A stretch of 64,000 nt of DNA from Nocardia terrae (GTDB lineage: Bacteria > Actinomycetota > Actinomycetes > Mycobacteriales > Mycobacteriaceae). The notes beneath the pieces were generated by a model. That model made no database searches and was not told the origin of the DNA. It worked only from the letters and a program-made list of their open reading frames with translations. This document shows, one piece after another, positions 25,472 to 34,456 of the stretch; the first letter of the stretch is position 1, and the number at the start of each line of letters is the position of its first letter. Both the position numbers and the translations under genes were made by a program. The DNA lies in assembly GCF_009760405.1 (NCBI RefSeq), contig NZ_WRPP01000012.1, positions 1-64,000 on the forward strand, written 5' to 3'.

Positions 25472-27783
25472 TTCGCCGAACCCACCAGTCCGCGATCCGG
25501 ATCGTCGATCTGTTCGACGGCCGGTGCGCCCGCCCCGCGCCGCCGCGAACGCACATACAGCCACTGCAGCACGCCGATCCCGACGAGTCCGGCTCCGGCG
25601 CTGCCGATTCCGATCTTCCAGCCCGGCGGCCGCCAGCTCAGCTCCAGCTCGGCATTGTTCGTTCCGGCCGGAATGTCCACGGCCACGAAGACTTTCGACA
25701 CCGTGTGGAACGGGATGGTCTTGCCGTTGAGCGTGACGCGGTAGCCGGGCCAGGCCAGGCGTGCGAAGGTCAGCCGTCCGCCGGTCTCCGAGGACACCCG
25801 CACCTTGCTGGTGCTGTCGGTCTCCTCGATCGAGGTGGCGGTCACGTCGTGGGCGTCGCCGATGCGGCCGTTCACCCTGGAGATGGGCCCGCCGTCGCGT
25901 TCGAGCACCCAGATGTACTTGTCGTGGCCGGGCACGTCCACGAAATGCCAGCCGTCCGGGGCGGGTTGGTTGCCCGCGTCGGGGAACATGGCCTTCTGCA
26001 ACACGACACGGTCGATGAGCATCAGGTCGGCCAGCGTGCGCCCGGTGGTCGGTTCGGGGCCGAACAGCCGCCGGTACGAGTCGGGGCAGACGCTGGAATC
26101 CCATTCCATGCACAACATCTGCATGAAGTAGAAGTAGCCGTTGGGCGTGTACCCGTTGACGTAGCCGTCGCGTTCCAGGTGCTTGGCGTAGTTGCCCCAC
26201 ACCAGTGAGCCGTACGCGCCGTCGAGGTTCTTCTCGGCCGGTTGCAGCAGTCCGCGGTTGGCGAGCTGCAGGGTGGTGCCGCCCTCGAACTTCGGGAACG
26301 CGGCCATGGCCTCGGTGCGGTTGGCGGGCAGGTTCCACGACATCGGCGTGGGCTGCACCCACCACACCTGGAACCAGGCGACGGGCACCATGGCCGCGAT
26401 CACCAGCGCGGTGGCGGCGGAGACGCCGCGGGTGCGGCCCAGCCACACCGCGCCCAGCCCGAGCGCGATCACCACGGCCGCCGAACCCAGATGCCAGAGC
26501 ACATCGTGCGGGTCGGCGGAGAAGGTCCGCACCCACAGCGCCAGCACCAGCACCAGGGCCGCGATGATCCGATTGTTGCGATCGCGCAGGGTGCCGAACC
26601 GACCCAGCAGCACGCACACCAGCACCAGCAGCCCCAGCGCCAGCATGGGCAGCACGCGGGCGGGCCAGCGCAGCGGGCCGACGACGCCGGGCCCGGCCGT
26701 CCACATCAGGGCCATCAACGCGAACAGGGCGATCGCGACGAACTGCTTCCAGTGTTTCTGTGCCGCTTTCCAATCCACGAACGCCAGCGCCGGAATCAGG
26801 AACCAGGCGATGTAGGTCATGGGCAGCGGCTGGATGTAGCCCCACCAGGATTGGAAGGCGGGCAAGGTGGTCGGCAGGCTGGCGTTCAGCGATTCCGACC
26901 ACGGCACCGTAAGGAACTGGTCGTTATTGATCTGCGAATTGCCGCGCGCGGTCACCTGCGCCGACAGCATCGAGGGCAGGAACGTGAGCAGACCCGCCAG
27001 CCCCGCGCACACCGCCGCGGCGACCAGACGCCCGAGCGGGGCCAGCGCCTCGCGCGTCCGGGTCCGCAGGGCGCCGCCCTGGCACACCAGGTAGCCGACG
27101 GCGACCGCGAGCAGCATGAGCACGGCCTCGACGGACGGGAACACGTACTGCACCGAGATCGCCAGGTACAGGTAGACGAAGACCGGGATCGGCCCGCCCT
27201 TGCCGCGCAGATACCGCTCCGAGGACGCCCACGCGTGGACCATCCAGGCGGTGCCGGACATGGCGGTGAACCAGCTGGCCTCGTCGAAGAACAGGAAGAA
27301 ACCGGTGAACGGCATGGCCACGCCGGCGACCGCGGCCCACTGCGGGCGCGACCCGTAGACCAGGCAGACGCGGTAGACGCCGAGCCCGGTGATGATCGCG
27401 AAGATCAGCTTCACGATGGTGGCGTACACGACCAGATCGGGCACCGAGGGCGCGATCAGATCGATCAGCAGCTGCGGCGGGTTGAACAGTCCCGCTTCCT
27501 CATTGGTGTAGTTGCCGGTCATCCACTGCTCCGGAATCAGCAGCGGGAAGTGGCCGTCGCGGAAGGCGCGGCCGAAGAACACCCACAGCCCGGAGTACTG
27601 GGATTCGGTGTCGTCGGTGAAGAAGTGGCGGGGGTTGGCCAGGATGACCGCCAGGTAGCCGAATGTGACGCCGAGCGCGGTGACAATGCCCCAGCGGTAC
27701 ACCTCGCGGCGAGCCGTGCGCGTCTTCTCGTCCGTCCCGGACCCGGTGGCCCCGACCACCTTGGAAACTGAGCTCTCCACCAC
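25468..27783 (-). CDS. Large GT-C-like membrane protein (YfhO-like)
   Basis: A 771-aa protein with about 13 membrane helices followed by a soluble domain (about 520-740) and one last helix, then a basic tail (YVRSRRRGAG). The first external loop holds FFTDDTESQYSG, an acidic motif in the place where GT-C glycosyltransferases keep their catalytic Asp, and the overall shape resembles YfhO and arabinosyl/galactosaminyl transferases of the cell envelope. The acceptor is unknown. GTG start at 27783; a TAGGGT -10 box lies 9 nt upstream. Coupled to gtrA. Confidence 0.83.
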   Translation of the reverse strand: MVESSVSKVVGATGSGTDEKTRTARREVYRWGIVTALGVTFGYLAVILANPRHFFTDDTESQYSGLWVFFGRAFRDGHFPLLIPEQWMTGNYTNEEAGLFNPPQLLIDLIAPSVPDLVVYATIVKLIFAIITGLGVYRVCLVYGSRPQWAAVAGVAMPFTGFFLFFDEASWFTAMSGTAWMVHAWASSERYLRGKGGPIPVFVYLYLAISVQYVFPSVEAVLMLLAVAVGYLVCQGGALRTRTREALAPLGRLVAAAVCAGLAGLLTFLPSMLSAQVTARGNSQINNDQFLTVPWSESLNASLPTTLPAFQSWWGYIQPLPMTYIAWFLIPALAFVDWKAAQKHWKQFVAIALFALMALMWTAGPGVVGPLRWPARVLPMLALGLLVLVCVLLGRFGTLRDRNNRIIAALVLVLALWVRTFSADPHDVLWHLGSAAVVIALGLGAVWLGRTRGVSAATALVIAAMVPVAWFQVWWVQPTPMSWNLPANRTEAMAAFPKFEGGTTLQLANRGLLQPAEKNLDGAYGSLVWGNYAKHLERDGYVNGYTPNGYFYFMQMLCMEWDSSVCPDSYRRLFGPEPTTGRTLADLMLIDRVVLQKAMFPDAGNQPAPDGWHFVDVPGHDKYIWVLERDGGPISRVNGRIGDAHDVTATSIEETDSTSKVRVSSETGGRLTFARLAWPGYRVTLNGKTIPFHTVSKVFVAVDIPAGTNNAELELSWRPPGWKIGIGSAGAGLVGIGVLQWLYVRSRRRGAGAPAVEQIDDPDRGLVGSAK

Positions 27784-27792
27784 GAGTTCCAG

Positions 27793-27798
27793 ACCCTA
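27793..27798 (-). promoter_or_regulatory. -10 box for the GT-C-like/gtrA transcript
   Basis: The minus strand reads TAGGGT 9 nt before the GTG at 27783, giving an untranslated leader of at most a few bases. Confidence 0.45.
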
Positions 27799-27994
27799 CA
27801 GGGCGACGGTGTCGATGGCACTTACGCCAAGCCGTTGGCGGGCATGGGCTCCGTTGCGAAGCGATGGCGTAGGGAATGATGGTTCGGGTGTGAACACTTC
27901 GCACCGAATGCCGCACCGAGCAGCGTGTTAGAGTTCAGCGCGGCTCGGACAACGTCTCCTGGCGTGGAGTTCCGGCGCACACCGTCATCGAAAG

Positions 27995-28000
27995 TACATT
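27995..28000 (+). promoter_or_regulatory. -10 box for a leaderless GT2 mRNA
   Basis: TACATT ends 6 nt before the ATG at 28007; no ribosome-binding sequence lies between. It faces the box at 27793 across about 195 bp. Confidence 0.5.
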
Positions 28001-28006
28001 CAGCTG

Positions 28007-29107
28007 ATGCCGATTTCGTCCGCACGCACCGACGTACGTGACTCCAGCGTGACCTCCGGCAGCGAGCATCCGACGCGGGTGCACGCCGTCTCCGTCGTGG
28101 TGCCCGTGTACCGGGGCGAGGAGACCATCGCCTCGCTGGTCAGCGAGCTGGACAAGCTCGGTGAACCGGTGACGACGCCGCGGGGCGCGACCTTCCGGGT
28201 CGAGGAGATCGTCCTGGTCCACGACCACGGCCCCGACCGCTCGGATGTGGTGCTGCAGGAACTGATCGAGACCTACCCGCAGGTGCGGGTGGTGTGGATG
28301 AGCCGCAATTACGGCCAGGACGCCGCCACCATCGCGGGCATGGCCGCCGCGCAGGGCGACTGGACGGTCACCATGGACGAGGACGGCCAGCACGACCCGG
28401 CCTTCATCGCCGACTTCCTGGACGCGGCCCTGGCCCAGCGCGCCGACCTGGTCTACTCCAAGCCGGTCAACACCCGCCCGCACGGCTTCCTGCGCAACAT
28501 CACCTCGCGCGGCGCGAAGCTGGTGCTGGCGACCCTGTTCGCCTTCCCCGACTCGACCCGTTTCGAGAGCTACCGGCTGATCCGCGGCGATATCGCCCGC
28601 CAGCTCGCGCAGGTCGCCTCCAATGGCGTGTACCTGGACGTGGCGCTGACCTGGGTGGTCGGCGATGTCGCGCAGGTGCCGGTGCAGTTGCGCGCCGAGG
28701 GCCGCGAGGAGTCCGGCTACAACTACCGCCGCCTGTTCTCGCTGTTCTGGAAGATGGTGCTGTGCAGCGGAACTCGCGGCCTGCGCCTGGTCAGCATGCT
28801 GGGTTTGACGCTGGCGCTGGGCGGGCTGGGTATGGCCGGCTGGGTGGTCTACCACGCGCTGACCAACAGCGGCGCCGACCCCGAGGGCTGGGCCTCGCTC
28901 ATGACGGTGCTGCTGCTGTGCTCGGGCGCGGTGCTGTTCTCGCTGGGCCTGATCGCCGAATACCTCGGCGTCGCACTGCATGTGCTGGTCGGCAAGCCGC
29001 TCTACCTGACAGTCGACACACCGACCCCGCGGCCCGAGAATTCGGGCCGTTACGAAGTAAGCGAATACGAACCGGCAGCGAGGGGGATCTCCGCGCGTGA
29101 GCAGTGA
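28007..29107 (+). CDS. Polyprenyl-phosphate-type family 2 glycosyltransferase
   Basis: A 366-aa DPM1/ArnC/GtrB-like enzyme: VSVVVPVYRGEETI at the start of the GT-A domain, HDHGPDRS at the nucleotide site, DEDGQHDP as metal motif, and two membrane helices near 265-330. Such enzymes put a sugar from a nucleotide donor onto polyprenyl phosphate on the cytoplasmic side. Its stop overlaps the aminotransferase start by 11 nt, so the sugar is probably an amino sugar made with that enzyme (inference). Confidence 0.9.
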   Translation: MPISSARTDVRDSSVTSGSEHPTRVHAVSVVVPVYRGEETIASLVSELDKLGEPVTTPRGATFRVEEIVLVHDHGPDRSDVVLQELIETYPQVRVVWMSRNYGQDAATIAGMAAAQGDWTVTMDEDGQHDPAFIADFLDAALAQRADLVYSKPVNTRPHGFLRNITSRGAKLVLATLFAFPDSTRFESYRLIRGDIARQLAQVASNGVYLDVALTWVVGDVAQVPVQLRAEGREESGYNYRRLFSLFWKMVLCSGTRGLRLVSMLGLTLALGGLGMAGWVVYHALTNSGADPEGWASLMTVLLLCSGAVLFSLGLIAEYLGVALHVLVGKPLYLTVDTPTPRPENSGRYEVSEYEPAARGISAREQ

Positions 29108-30236
29108 CCGCATCATCTTCAGTCGCCCCTTCCGCGCCACGCGCGAACTGCCGAACGTGGAGGCGGTGCTGTCCTCGGACCACAGCCACGGCGACGGCCC
29201 GTTCACCGCTGCCGCCACCGCGAAACTGCGCGACATCACCGGTGCGCCGCACGCGCTGCTGACCACCTCGTGCACGCACGCCCTCGAAATGGCCGGGCTG
29301 CTGCTGGAACTCGGGCCCGACGACGAGGTGATCGTGCCCAGCTTCGCGTTCACCTCCAGCGCGACGGCCATGGCGCTGCGCGGCTCGACCGTGGTGTTCG
29401 CCGATATCGACCCCGAGACCGGCAATCTGGATCCGGCGTCGGTGGCCGAGGTCATCACGCCGCGCACCAAGGCCGTCATGGTCATCCACTACGGCGGGGT
29501 GGGCGCCGACATGGAAGGGCTGCAGTGCCTGGCGGATTCGCACGGATTCGCCATCATCGAGGACAACGCGCACGGCCTCGGCGGCTTCTACCGGGGCCGT
29601 CCGCTGGGCACCATCGGCACCGTCGGCGCGCTGTCGTTCCACGACACCAAGAACGTGCACTGCGGTGAGGGCGGCGCGGTGCTGCTCACCGACGAAATCC
29701 TCATGGCCCGTGCGGAGATCATCCGCGAGAAGGGCACCGACCGGGCGCGCTTCCTGCGCGGCGCGGTGGACAAATACTCCTGGCAGGACATCGGATCCTC
29801 GTATCTGCCCAGCGAATTGAACGCCGCCGTGCTCGACGCGCAGCTCGCGGAATTCGACACCATCCAGGCGAACCGGCACCGCGTGTGGAACCACTACGCG
29901 GCCGCGCTCCCGGAGTGGGCCGCCCGCAACGACGTTCGCCTGATGAACGTCCCCGCCGACCGCGAGCACACCGCGCACCTGTACTATCTGCGCGTCCCCA
30001 CCGAGCACCGGCGTGACGACCTGATCCGGCATCTGTCCGGGCTCGGCATCGTGGCCCCGTTCCACTATGTCCCGCTGGACTCCTCGCCCGCCGGGCTGAA
30101 GCTGGGCCGCACCCCGTTCCGGTGTGCCCGCAGCGCCGAGTTCTCCGCGACGCTGGTCCGCCTGCCGCTGTGGCCGGGCCTGACCGAGCAGCAGTTGGAC
30201 CGCGTCGTGGACGGCGTCACCAGCTTCACGGTGTAG
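29097..30236 (+). CDS. Sugar aminotransferase (DegT/DnrJ/EryC1, WecE-like)
   Basis: A 379-aa PLP enzyme close to dTDP-4-amino-4,6-dideoxygalactose transaminase (WecE/RffA). Seen: SFAFTSSATAMAL, the PLP-phosphate pocket, AHGLGGFYRGRPLGT, the PLP lysine in SFHDTKN, and CGEGGAVLLTD. It would convert a 4-keto-6-deoxy sugar nucleotide to the 4-amino sugar. GTG 29097 overlaps the GT2 gene and follows GAGGGGGA. No dTDP-glucose synthase or dehydratase gene is in the window. Confidence 0.9.
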   Translation: MSSDRIIFSRPFRATRELPNVEAVLSSDHSHGDGPFTAAATAKLRDITGAPHALLTTSCTHALEMAGLLLELGPDDEVIVPSFAFTSSATAMALRGSTVVFADIDPETGNLDPASVAEVITPRTKAVMVIHYGGVGADMEGLQCLADSHGFAIIEDNAHGLGGFYRGRPLGTIGTVGALSFHDTKNVHCGEGGAVLLTDEILMARAEIIREKGTDRARFLRGAVDKYSWQDIGSSYLPSELNAAVLDAQLAEFDTIQANRHRVWNHYAAALPEWAARNDVRLMNVPADREHTAHLYYLRVPTEHRRDDLIRHLSGLGIVAPFHYVPLDSSPAGLKLGRTPFRCARSAEFSATLVRLPLWPGLTEQQLDRVVDGVTSFTV

Positions 30237-30990
30237 CCGGCCGCTTCGAGCCGAACAGCCCCGCGTAGGCGAGCGCACCGAGCGCACCGCCCAGCAGCGG
30301 GAACACGATGAACGCCCACAGCTGACCCCACGCGTCCTCCTGGAAGGGGGCCGAGGCGAGGCTGCGGGCAGGGTTGATGGACGCGTTGTCCACCGGAATG
30401 GCCACCAGGTTCGTCATCGCGAGGGTGAGGCCGATGGCCACGCCCGCGAGCGCGGTGTCGGCCACCTTGTCGGTCACCGCCAGCACGACCAGCACCAGCA
30501 GCGCGGTGAGCACCACCTCGACCACGATGGCCGAGCCGAGCCCGAAACCGTCCTTGCCCGCCTGATGCGGACCGTATTCGCCCCAGCCGTTGGCCGCCAG
30601 TCCGTCGGTTTCGCGGTGATAGTCGGGCAAGCCGTTCGCTACGACGTAGACCAGCATGCCGCCGACCAGCGCCCCGACCGCCTGCGCCACCGTGTAGAGC
30701 GCCGCGGTCAGCGCGTGGATCCGGCCCAGGAGCAGATGGCCCAGTGTCACAGCGGGATTGACGTGACACCCCGACACCCGGCCGAGGGTGTAGGCCAGGC
30801 ACAACAGGACGAACCCGAACGCCAGCGAGACCCCCAGGGCCCCGACCCGCGACCCCGCCAGCACGGCGGCGCCCACCCCGCCGAAGACCAGCAGGAAGGT
30901 TCCGACCCCTTCGGCGGCGAGCTTGCGTCCCAGCGAAACTTCGCCCCGATCAACATCTTCCGCAACCACTCCGCCAGCCGCACGCACCAT
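30226..30990 (-). CDS. Aquaporin / MIP channel (AqpZ-like)
   Basis: A 254-aa six-helix channel with both Asn-Pro-Ala loops (HVNPAVTLG and SINPARS). Length, spacing and context resemble AqpZ rather than GlpF. Compared with E. coli AqpZ (aligned from memory), the selectivity-filter Phe and Arg are kept, but the His position is Asn (AMTNLVAIPV) and the Thr position is Ala (DNASINPARS), so pore selectivity may differ. The ATG at 30990 has AAGGGG about 9 nt upstream; ATG 31020 is possible. The stop overlaps the aminotransferase gene by 11 nt. Confidence 0.9.
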   Translation of the reverse strand: MVRAAGGVVAEDVDRGEVSLGRKLAAEGVGTFLLVFGGVGAAVLAGSRVGALGVSLAFGFVLLCLAYTLGRVSGCHVNPAVTLGHLLLGRIHALTAALYTVAQAVGALVGGMLVYVVANGLPDYHRETDGLAANGWGEYGPHQAGKDGFGLGSAIVVEVVLTALLVLVVLAVTDKVADTALAGVAIGLTLAMTNLVAIPVDNASINPARSLASAPFQEDAWGQLWAFIVFPLLGGALGALAYAGLFGSKRPATP

Positions 30991-31113
30991 GTCCACCCAC
31001 CCCTTCGAGGTAAGCAGCATCGAAATACGATGTTGTATAAAGTTTTCCGACCGGCGGGCTCTACTGCCGCGCCGGTCCCACACTCAGCACCACGGTGCGA
31101 GAACCGCTCCGGT

Positions 31114-31863
31114 TCAACGATTCCCGACGAGGGTTCGCCCGGGTGCGCGGCGGGCGGGCGAGGAACCGGGGGTCCGCCCGCACAGTGCGACGGAGGTGCG
31201 GATCATGTGCGCCTGATCGGCGAATCCGGTGCGCACCGCCACCTCGGCGGCGGGCTCGAACGGCAGCAGCAGCCCAGCCTCGCGCAATCGATACCAGCCG
31301 CGCAGCCGGGTGAGCGGTCCGCCCAGCGCGGCGGCCGACAGCTGGCGCAGACGGCGCGGCGAGACACCGGTCAGATCGGCGAGCTCGTCGAGATCGGTGG
31401 TGGTCTCCAGTGATTCGAGTGCCAGGCGCAGCCGGGGATCCACCGGCGCGGGCGGATCGAACTCCCCGCGCAGCAGGCCGCGCAGCCGATCGGGGTCGGC
31501 GACGTCGACGGCGGCCAGCAGGCGGTCGACCGTGCGCCTGCCGAGCCCGCGCATGCTCGGCCGCTGCGGAATCGCCCAGTAGTACGGGTCGATCCAGAGG
31601 CAGGTGAATCCCACCCGGTGGTGGTCGACCATGTGACTCATCCCCGGCGGCAACAACACTCCCGCACCGGCGCAGGTCCGCCCGGCGGCATCCGTCACCG
31701 TCAGCGGCCCGTCCCAGGACAGCATCAGCTCCCACGCCGGACTCCGCGAATACCCCGACGCGGGCCCGGACTCCTCCCCGTACCAGGTGAATTCGCCGCA
31801 GACCCCGGCAAGACAGCGACTGCCGTTCCGCTGGAGACCCCAGGCCCGCGGTGCGTCGATCAT
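31114..31863 (-). CDS. AraC family transcriptional regulator
   Basis: A 249-aa regulator: an N-terminal cupin-like effector domain (about 1-115, with PPGMSHMVDHHRVGF) and a C-terminal pair of helix-turn-helix motifs (about 155-245; LDELADLTGVSPRRLRQL and EVAVRTGFADQAHMIRT). The effector is unknown. It lies upstream of the aquaporin on the same strand with a 123-nt gap, so control of that gene is possible. Confidence 0.87.
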   Translation of the reverse strand: MIDAPRAWGLQRNGSRCLAGVCGEFTWYGEESGPASGYSRSPAWELMLSWDGPLTVTDAAGRTCAGAGVLLPPGMSHMVDHHRVGFTCLWIDPYYWAIPQRPSMRGLGRRTVDRLLAAVDVADPDRLRGLLRGEFDPPAPVDPRLRLALESLETTTDLDELADLTGVSPRRLRQLSAAALGGPLTRLRGWYRLREAGLLLPFEPAAEVAVRTGFADQAHMIRTSVALCGRTPGSSPARRAPGRTLVGNR

Positions 31864-31955
31864 CGATCCATGCTCGCATCCCTCGCGCCGCCCTGAAACT
31901 CCGCCGGTGACCGGTTAAGTTGTGCTCGAAGGCCACCAGAGCGGAGGAACCGGTC

Positions 31956-32567
31956 ATGTCCCAGCCCGGCTACTACCCGCCGCCCTATCCGGGCGCGGTC
32001 CCGCCGCAGCCGCAGCGGGTGCGGCCCTCGGGCTGGTGGATCGTGGCCGGGGTCGTGGTGATGGTGCTGGGTATCGCCGGGGCGGTGGCGGTCGGCGTCG
32101 CCGGTTTCGTGCAGATGTCGGACAAGGTCGACAACTTCCAGCGGGTGACGTTCCCCAACACCGGCGAGCTGCGGCTCGAGGCGGCCCACGACTACACCGT
32201 GTATCTCGAATACCCCGGCGCTGGCTCGAGCCGGCCCGGTCAAGCGGCCCGGGCCCGCCTCACCGATCCCTCCGGCCAGATCGTGCACCTGGAGAACTAC
32301 ACCGCCGACGAGAACTACAGTTTCGGCGATCACCACGGCCGGGCGGAGTTCTCGTTCCGATCCACCCAGGCCGGGACCTACCGCCTGGAAACCGACGGCA
32401 GCTCGGATATCACCGCGGCCGTCGGCGACGGCCTCGGCTCCTCGATCGTGAGCACGATCCTGATCGCCCTGGCGATCGGCGCGATCGGTTTCGTGCTGGG
32501 CCTGGTCATCATTGTGGTCGTGATCGTGCGCCGCAGCCGTTCACGGCGACAGCCGACCGGATTCTGA
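31956..32567 (+). CDS. Membrane protein with external beta-type domain, unknown function
   Basis: A 203-aa protein: Pro/Tyr-rich cytoplasmic start (SQPGYYPPPYPG), a helix at about 28-53, an external domain (about 55-150) with many short strands, then a second helix (about 160-190) and a basic tail. Such two-helix 'Pro-rich start' proteins are common in Nocardia and Rhodococcus without known role. GAGGAACC precedes the ATG. The last 27 nt overlap the convergent alanyl-tRNA synthetase-like gene. Confidence 0.75.
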   Translation: MSQPGYYPPPYPGAVPPQPQRVRPSGWWIVAGVVVMVLGIAGAVAVGVAGFVQMSDKVDNFQRVTFPNTGELRLEAAHDYTVYLEYPGAGSSRPGQAARARLTDPSGQIVHLENYTADENYSFGDHHGRAEFSFRSTQAGTYRLETDGSSDITAAVGDGLGSSIVSTILIALAIGAIGFVLGLVIIVVVIVRRSRSRRQPTGF

Positions 32568-33731
32568 GCTCAGATACACCACGAGTTCCCGGGGCAGACC
32601 GTGGGTGTCGTGCAGATAGCGATAGTCCTCCTCGGTCAGCGGGCCGGTGAACCGGCTGTGCGACACCACCTTCCGGCCGCGTTCCAGTAGTTGCCCGAAC
32701 CTGTGTTCTTCCTCGAGCAGGACGCTGCGGACCTCGACCGGATCACACGACTGCCGAAAGTGCCCGAGGGTCTGTTCGATCAGTTCGATCGGCAGGTCCG
32801 ACAAGGAGCGTCCCCGCTCGTCACCCCACAGGGTGGTCAGCGCCCGCCGGATCAGTCGGCGCGGCACGTATCCCCGCCCGTTCGGCGACGGCGTGACCCC
32901 ATCGCCGAGAATCGCTATCCCCGAACGCAAATGGTCCGATACCAGCCGCATCGAGGTCTCGTCCAGGGTCCCCCAGAGCTCGGGCAGGATGCCGCGCCAG
33001 GGCTGGAAGAGATCGATCTCGTGCACGGACTTCTTCCCTTGCAGGACCCGCATCAGCCGTTCCAGCCCCAGCCCGGTGTCGACAGTGGGCCGGGGCAACG
33101 GTTCCAGGCTGCCGTCCGATTGCCGGACGTATCGCATCATGACGTGATTCCACACCTCGGACCAGCGATCGTCGGTCGTCGGTGTGCCGCACGGAGTTCC
33201 GGACCCGGTCCAGACGAAGATCTCCGAATCGGGCCCGCAGAGCCCGATCGGCCCATTGGACCACCAGTTCTCCTCAGTGGTCGACTCCACCGGCACCCCC
33301 GCTTCCTCCCACGTCCGCAGCGAGTCGGCATCCGGGCCCACCTGCTCGTCACCGCCGAACACGGTGACGTGCATCAGCCCCGGATCGATGCCGAACCCGT
33401 CCCGCAGCAGCTCGAAACCCCAACTCAGGCTTCGCGGTCCGCCGTAGTCGCCGAGCGACCACGACCCGAGCATCTCGAACACGGTCAGATGCGTGTCGTC
33501 GCCCACCTCGTCCAGGTCGGTGGTCCGCAGACAGCGCTGCAGCCCGGTCAGCCGAGACCCCAACGGATGTGGCCGTCCCATCAGGTACGGCGTCAGCGGA
33601 TGCATGCCGGAGGTGGTGAACAACACCGGATCTCCCGGCGGGGACACCAGTGATCCGCCGGGTGTGACGTGATGCCCGCGCTCGCGGAAGAACTCCAGAA
33701 AGGTGTGAACGGTCTGTTCGGTGGTGAACAT
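32541..33731 (-). CDS. Alanyl-tRNA synthetase-related protein, catalytic domain only
   Basis: A 396-aa homologue of the AlaRS class II catalytic core and adjoining helical domain: FLEFFRERGHHVTPGGSLV, LFTTSGMHPLTPYLMG (motif 1/2 region), CLRTTDLDEVGDDTHLTVFEMLGSWSLGDY (motif 2) and TGLGLERL (motif 3). The editing and C-Ala domains of a normal AlaRS (about 870-890 aa) are absent. It cannot be the housekeeping enzyme; it may be a paralogue that activates alanine or another amino acid for a different acceptor (inference). GGAG lies 6 nt before the ATG at 33731. Confidence 0.87.
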   Translation of the reverse strand: MFTTEQTVHTFLEFFRERGHHVTPGGSLVSPPGDPVLFTTSGMHPLTPYLMGRPHPLGSRLTGLQRCLRTTDLDEVGDDTHLTVFEMLGSWSLGDYGGPRSLSWGFELLRDGFGIDPGLMHVTVFGGDEQVGPDADSLRTWEEAGVPVESTTEENWWSNGPIGLCGPDSEIFVWTGSGTPCGTPTTDDRWSEVWNHVMMRYVRQSDGSLEPLPRPTVDTGLGLERLMRVLQGKKSVHEIDLFQPWRGILPELWGTLDETSMRLVSDHLRSGIAILGDGVTPSPNGRGYVPRRLIRRALTTLWGDERGRSLSDLPIELIEQTLGHFRQSCDPVEVRSVLLEEEHRFGQLLERGRKVVSHSRFTGPLTEEDYRYLHDTHGLPRELVVYLSSESGRLSP

Positions 33732-33949
33732 GGCGATGGCTCCATCGAGGTGAATTCGACCGGGAACGACCGCATGCGAGCAGCACTCACACCTGTCAGC
33801 GGACCGTTTCCGGTCGCCGACAAGGGTTCAGAAGTCAGGCGAGGGCGACCGGCGAGCCGATAGCTCGCGCGGCAGCGAATCGCGAAGTGACCTCCATACC
33901 CGGCACCGTAGCAACGAGCCCGCCGCGAGCACGACCGGATTTCGGCATC

Positions 33950-33955
33950 TACGGT
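33950..33955 (+). promoter_or_regulatory. -10 box of the truncated tetR
   Basis: TACGGT ends 6 nt before the GTG at 33962, again the leaderless spacing, so the promoter of this broken gene looks intact. Confidence 0.4.
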
Positions 33956-33961
33956 GGCGGG

Positions 33962-34226
33962 GTGACCGCCGACGCCCGATTGCTGTTGATCAATGCCGCG
34001 GAGCGGCTCATCGCACAGCACGGCTACGCGGCATTGTCATTACGGCAGGTCGGGGTGGTCGCCGGGCAGCGCAACAACTCCGCGGCGCAATATCACTTCG
34101 GGACCAAGGACGGTCGGCTCGAGGCGATCATGACCGCATGATCACGGACCTGAGTCTCGGCCTGCTCGAGCAGCGCCGGGCCGCCCACTTCGCCGGCGCG
34201 CTGCAGGCGGGCCCGCCGCTGGTGCG
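33962..34226 (+). pseudogene. Truncated and frameshifted TetR regulator
   Basis: The open frame codes for only 59 aa (33962-34141): a complete TetR helix-turn-helix (LSLRQVGVVAGQRNNSAAQYHFGTKDG) that stops right after EAIMTA. Reading in a shifted frame from about 34142 gives TDLSLGLLEQRRAAHFAGAL, which resembles the next helix of TetR proteins, so a frameshift near 34135-34145 is likely. Beyond about 34226 the similarity is lost. Whether the 59-aa DNA-binding fragment is made and binds DNA is unknown. Confidence 0.7.
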
Positions 34227-34456
34227 CACCATCAACATCCATCGGATCGGTGCTGTCGGTGATGCGCGTTGCTGGTCGGCCCCGACGGCGTATGCGGATT
34301 CACCGGCGGCATGACGATTCCCGGCCACTCGGCGCTTTCGGCCCGGGCCGGGGCCGTTGAGCACTGTGGAGTCTCTGAGAAATATCCAGCCCGCCACCGG
34401 ATGCCCGAGACGCGAACGCGCCCCGCTGGAATCGGCGGGGCGCGTTCGATTTTCGA
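34227..34456. other. Gene-free spacer with tetR remnant and terminator
   Basis: Between the frameshift remnant and the end of the lipase/acyl-CoA synthetase gene I see no gene. The only clear feature is the hairpin at 34413-34448. Part of the sequence may be decayed tetR. Confidence 0.6.
34413..34448. terminator. Strong hairpin terminator
   Basis: Perfect 14-bp arms (34413-34426 CGAACGCGCCCCGC and 34435-34448) with an 8-base loop; on the plus strand it is followed by ATTTT. It lies 9 nt past the stop of the minus-strand gene at 34457 and can end transcription from either side. Confidence 0.8.
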
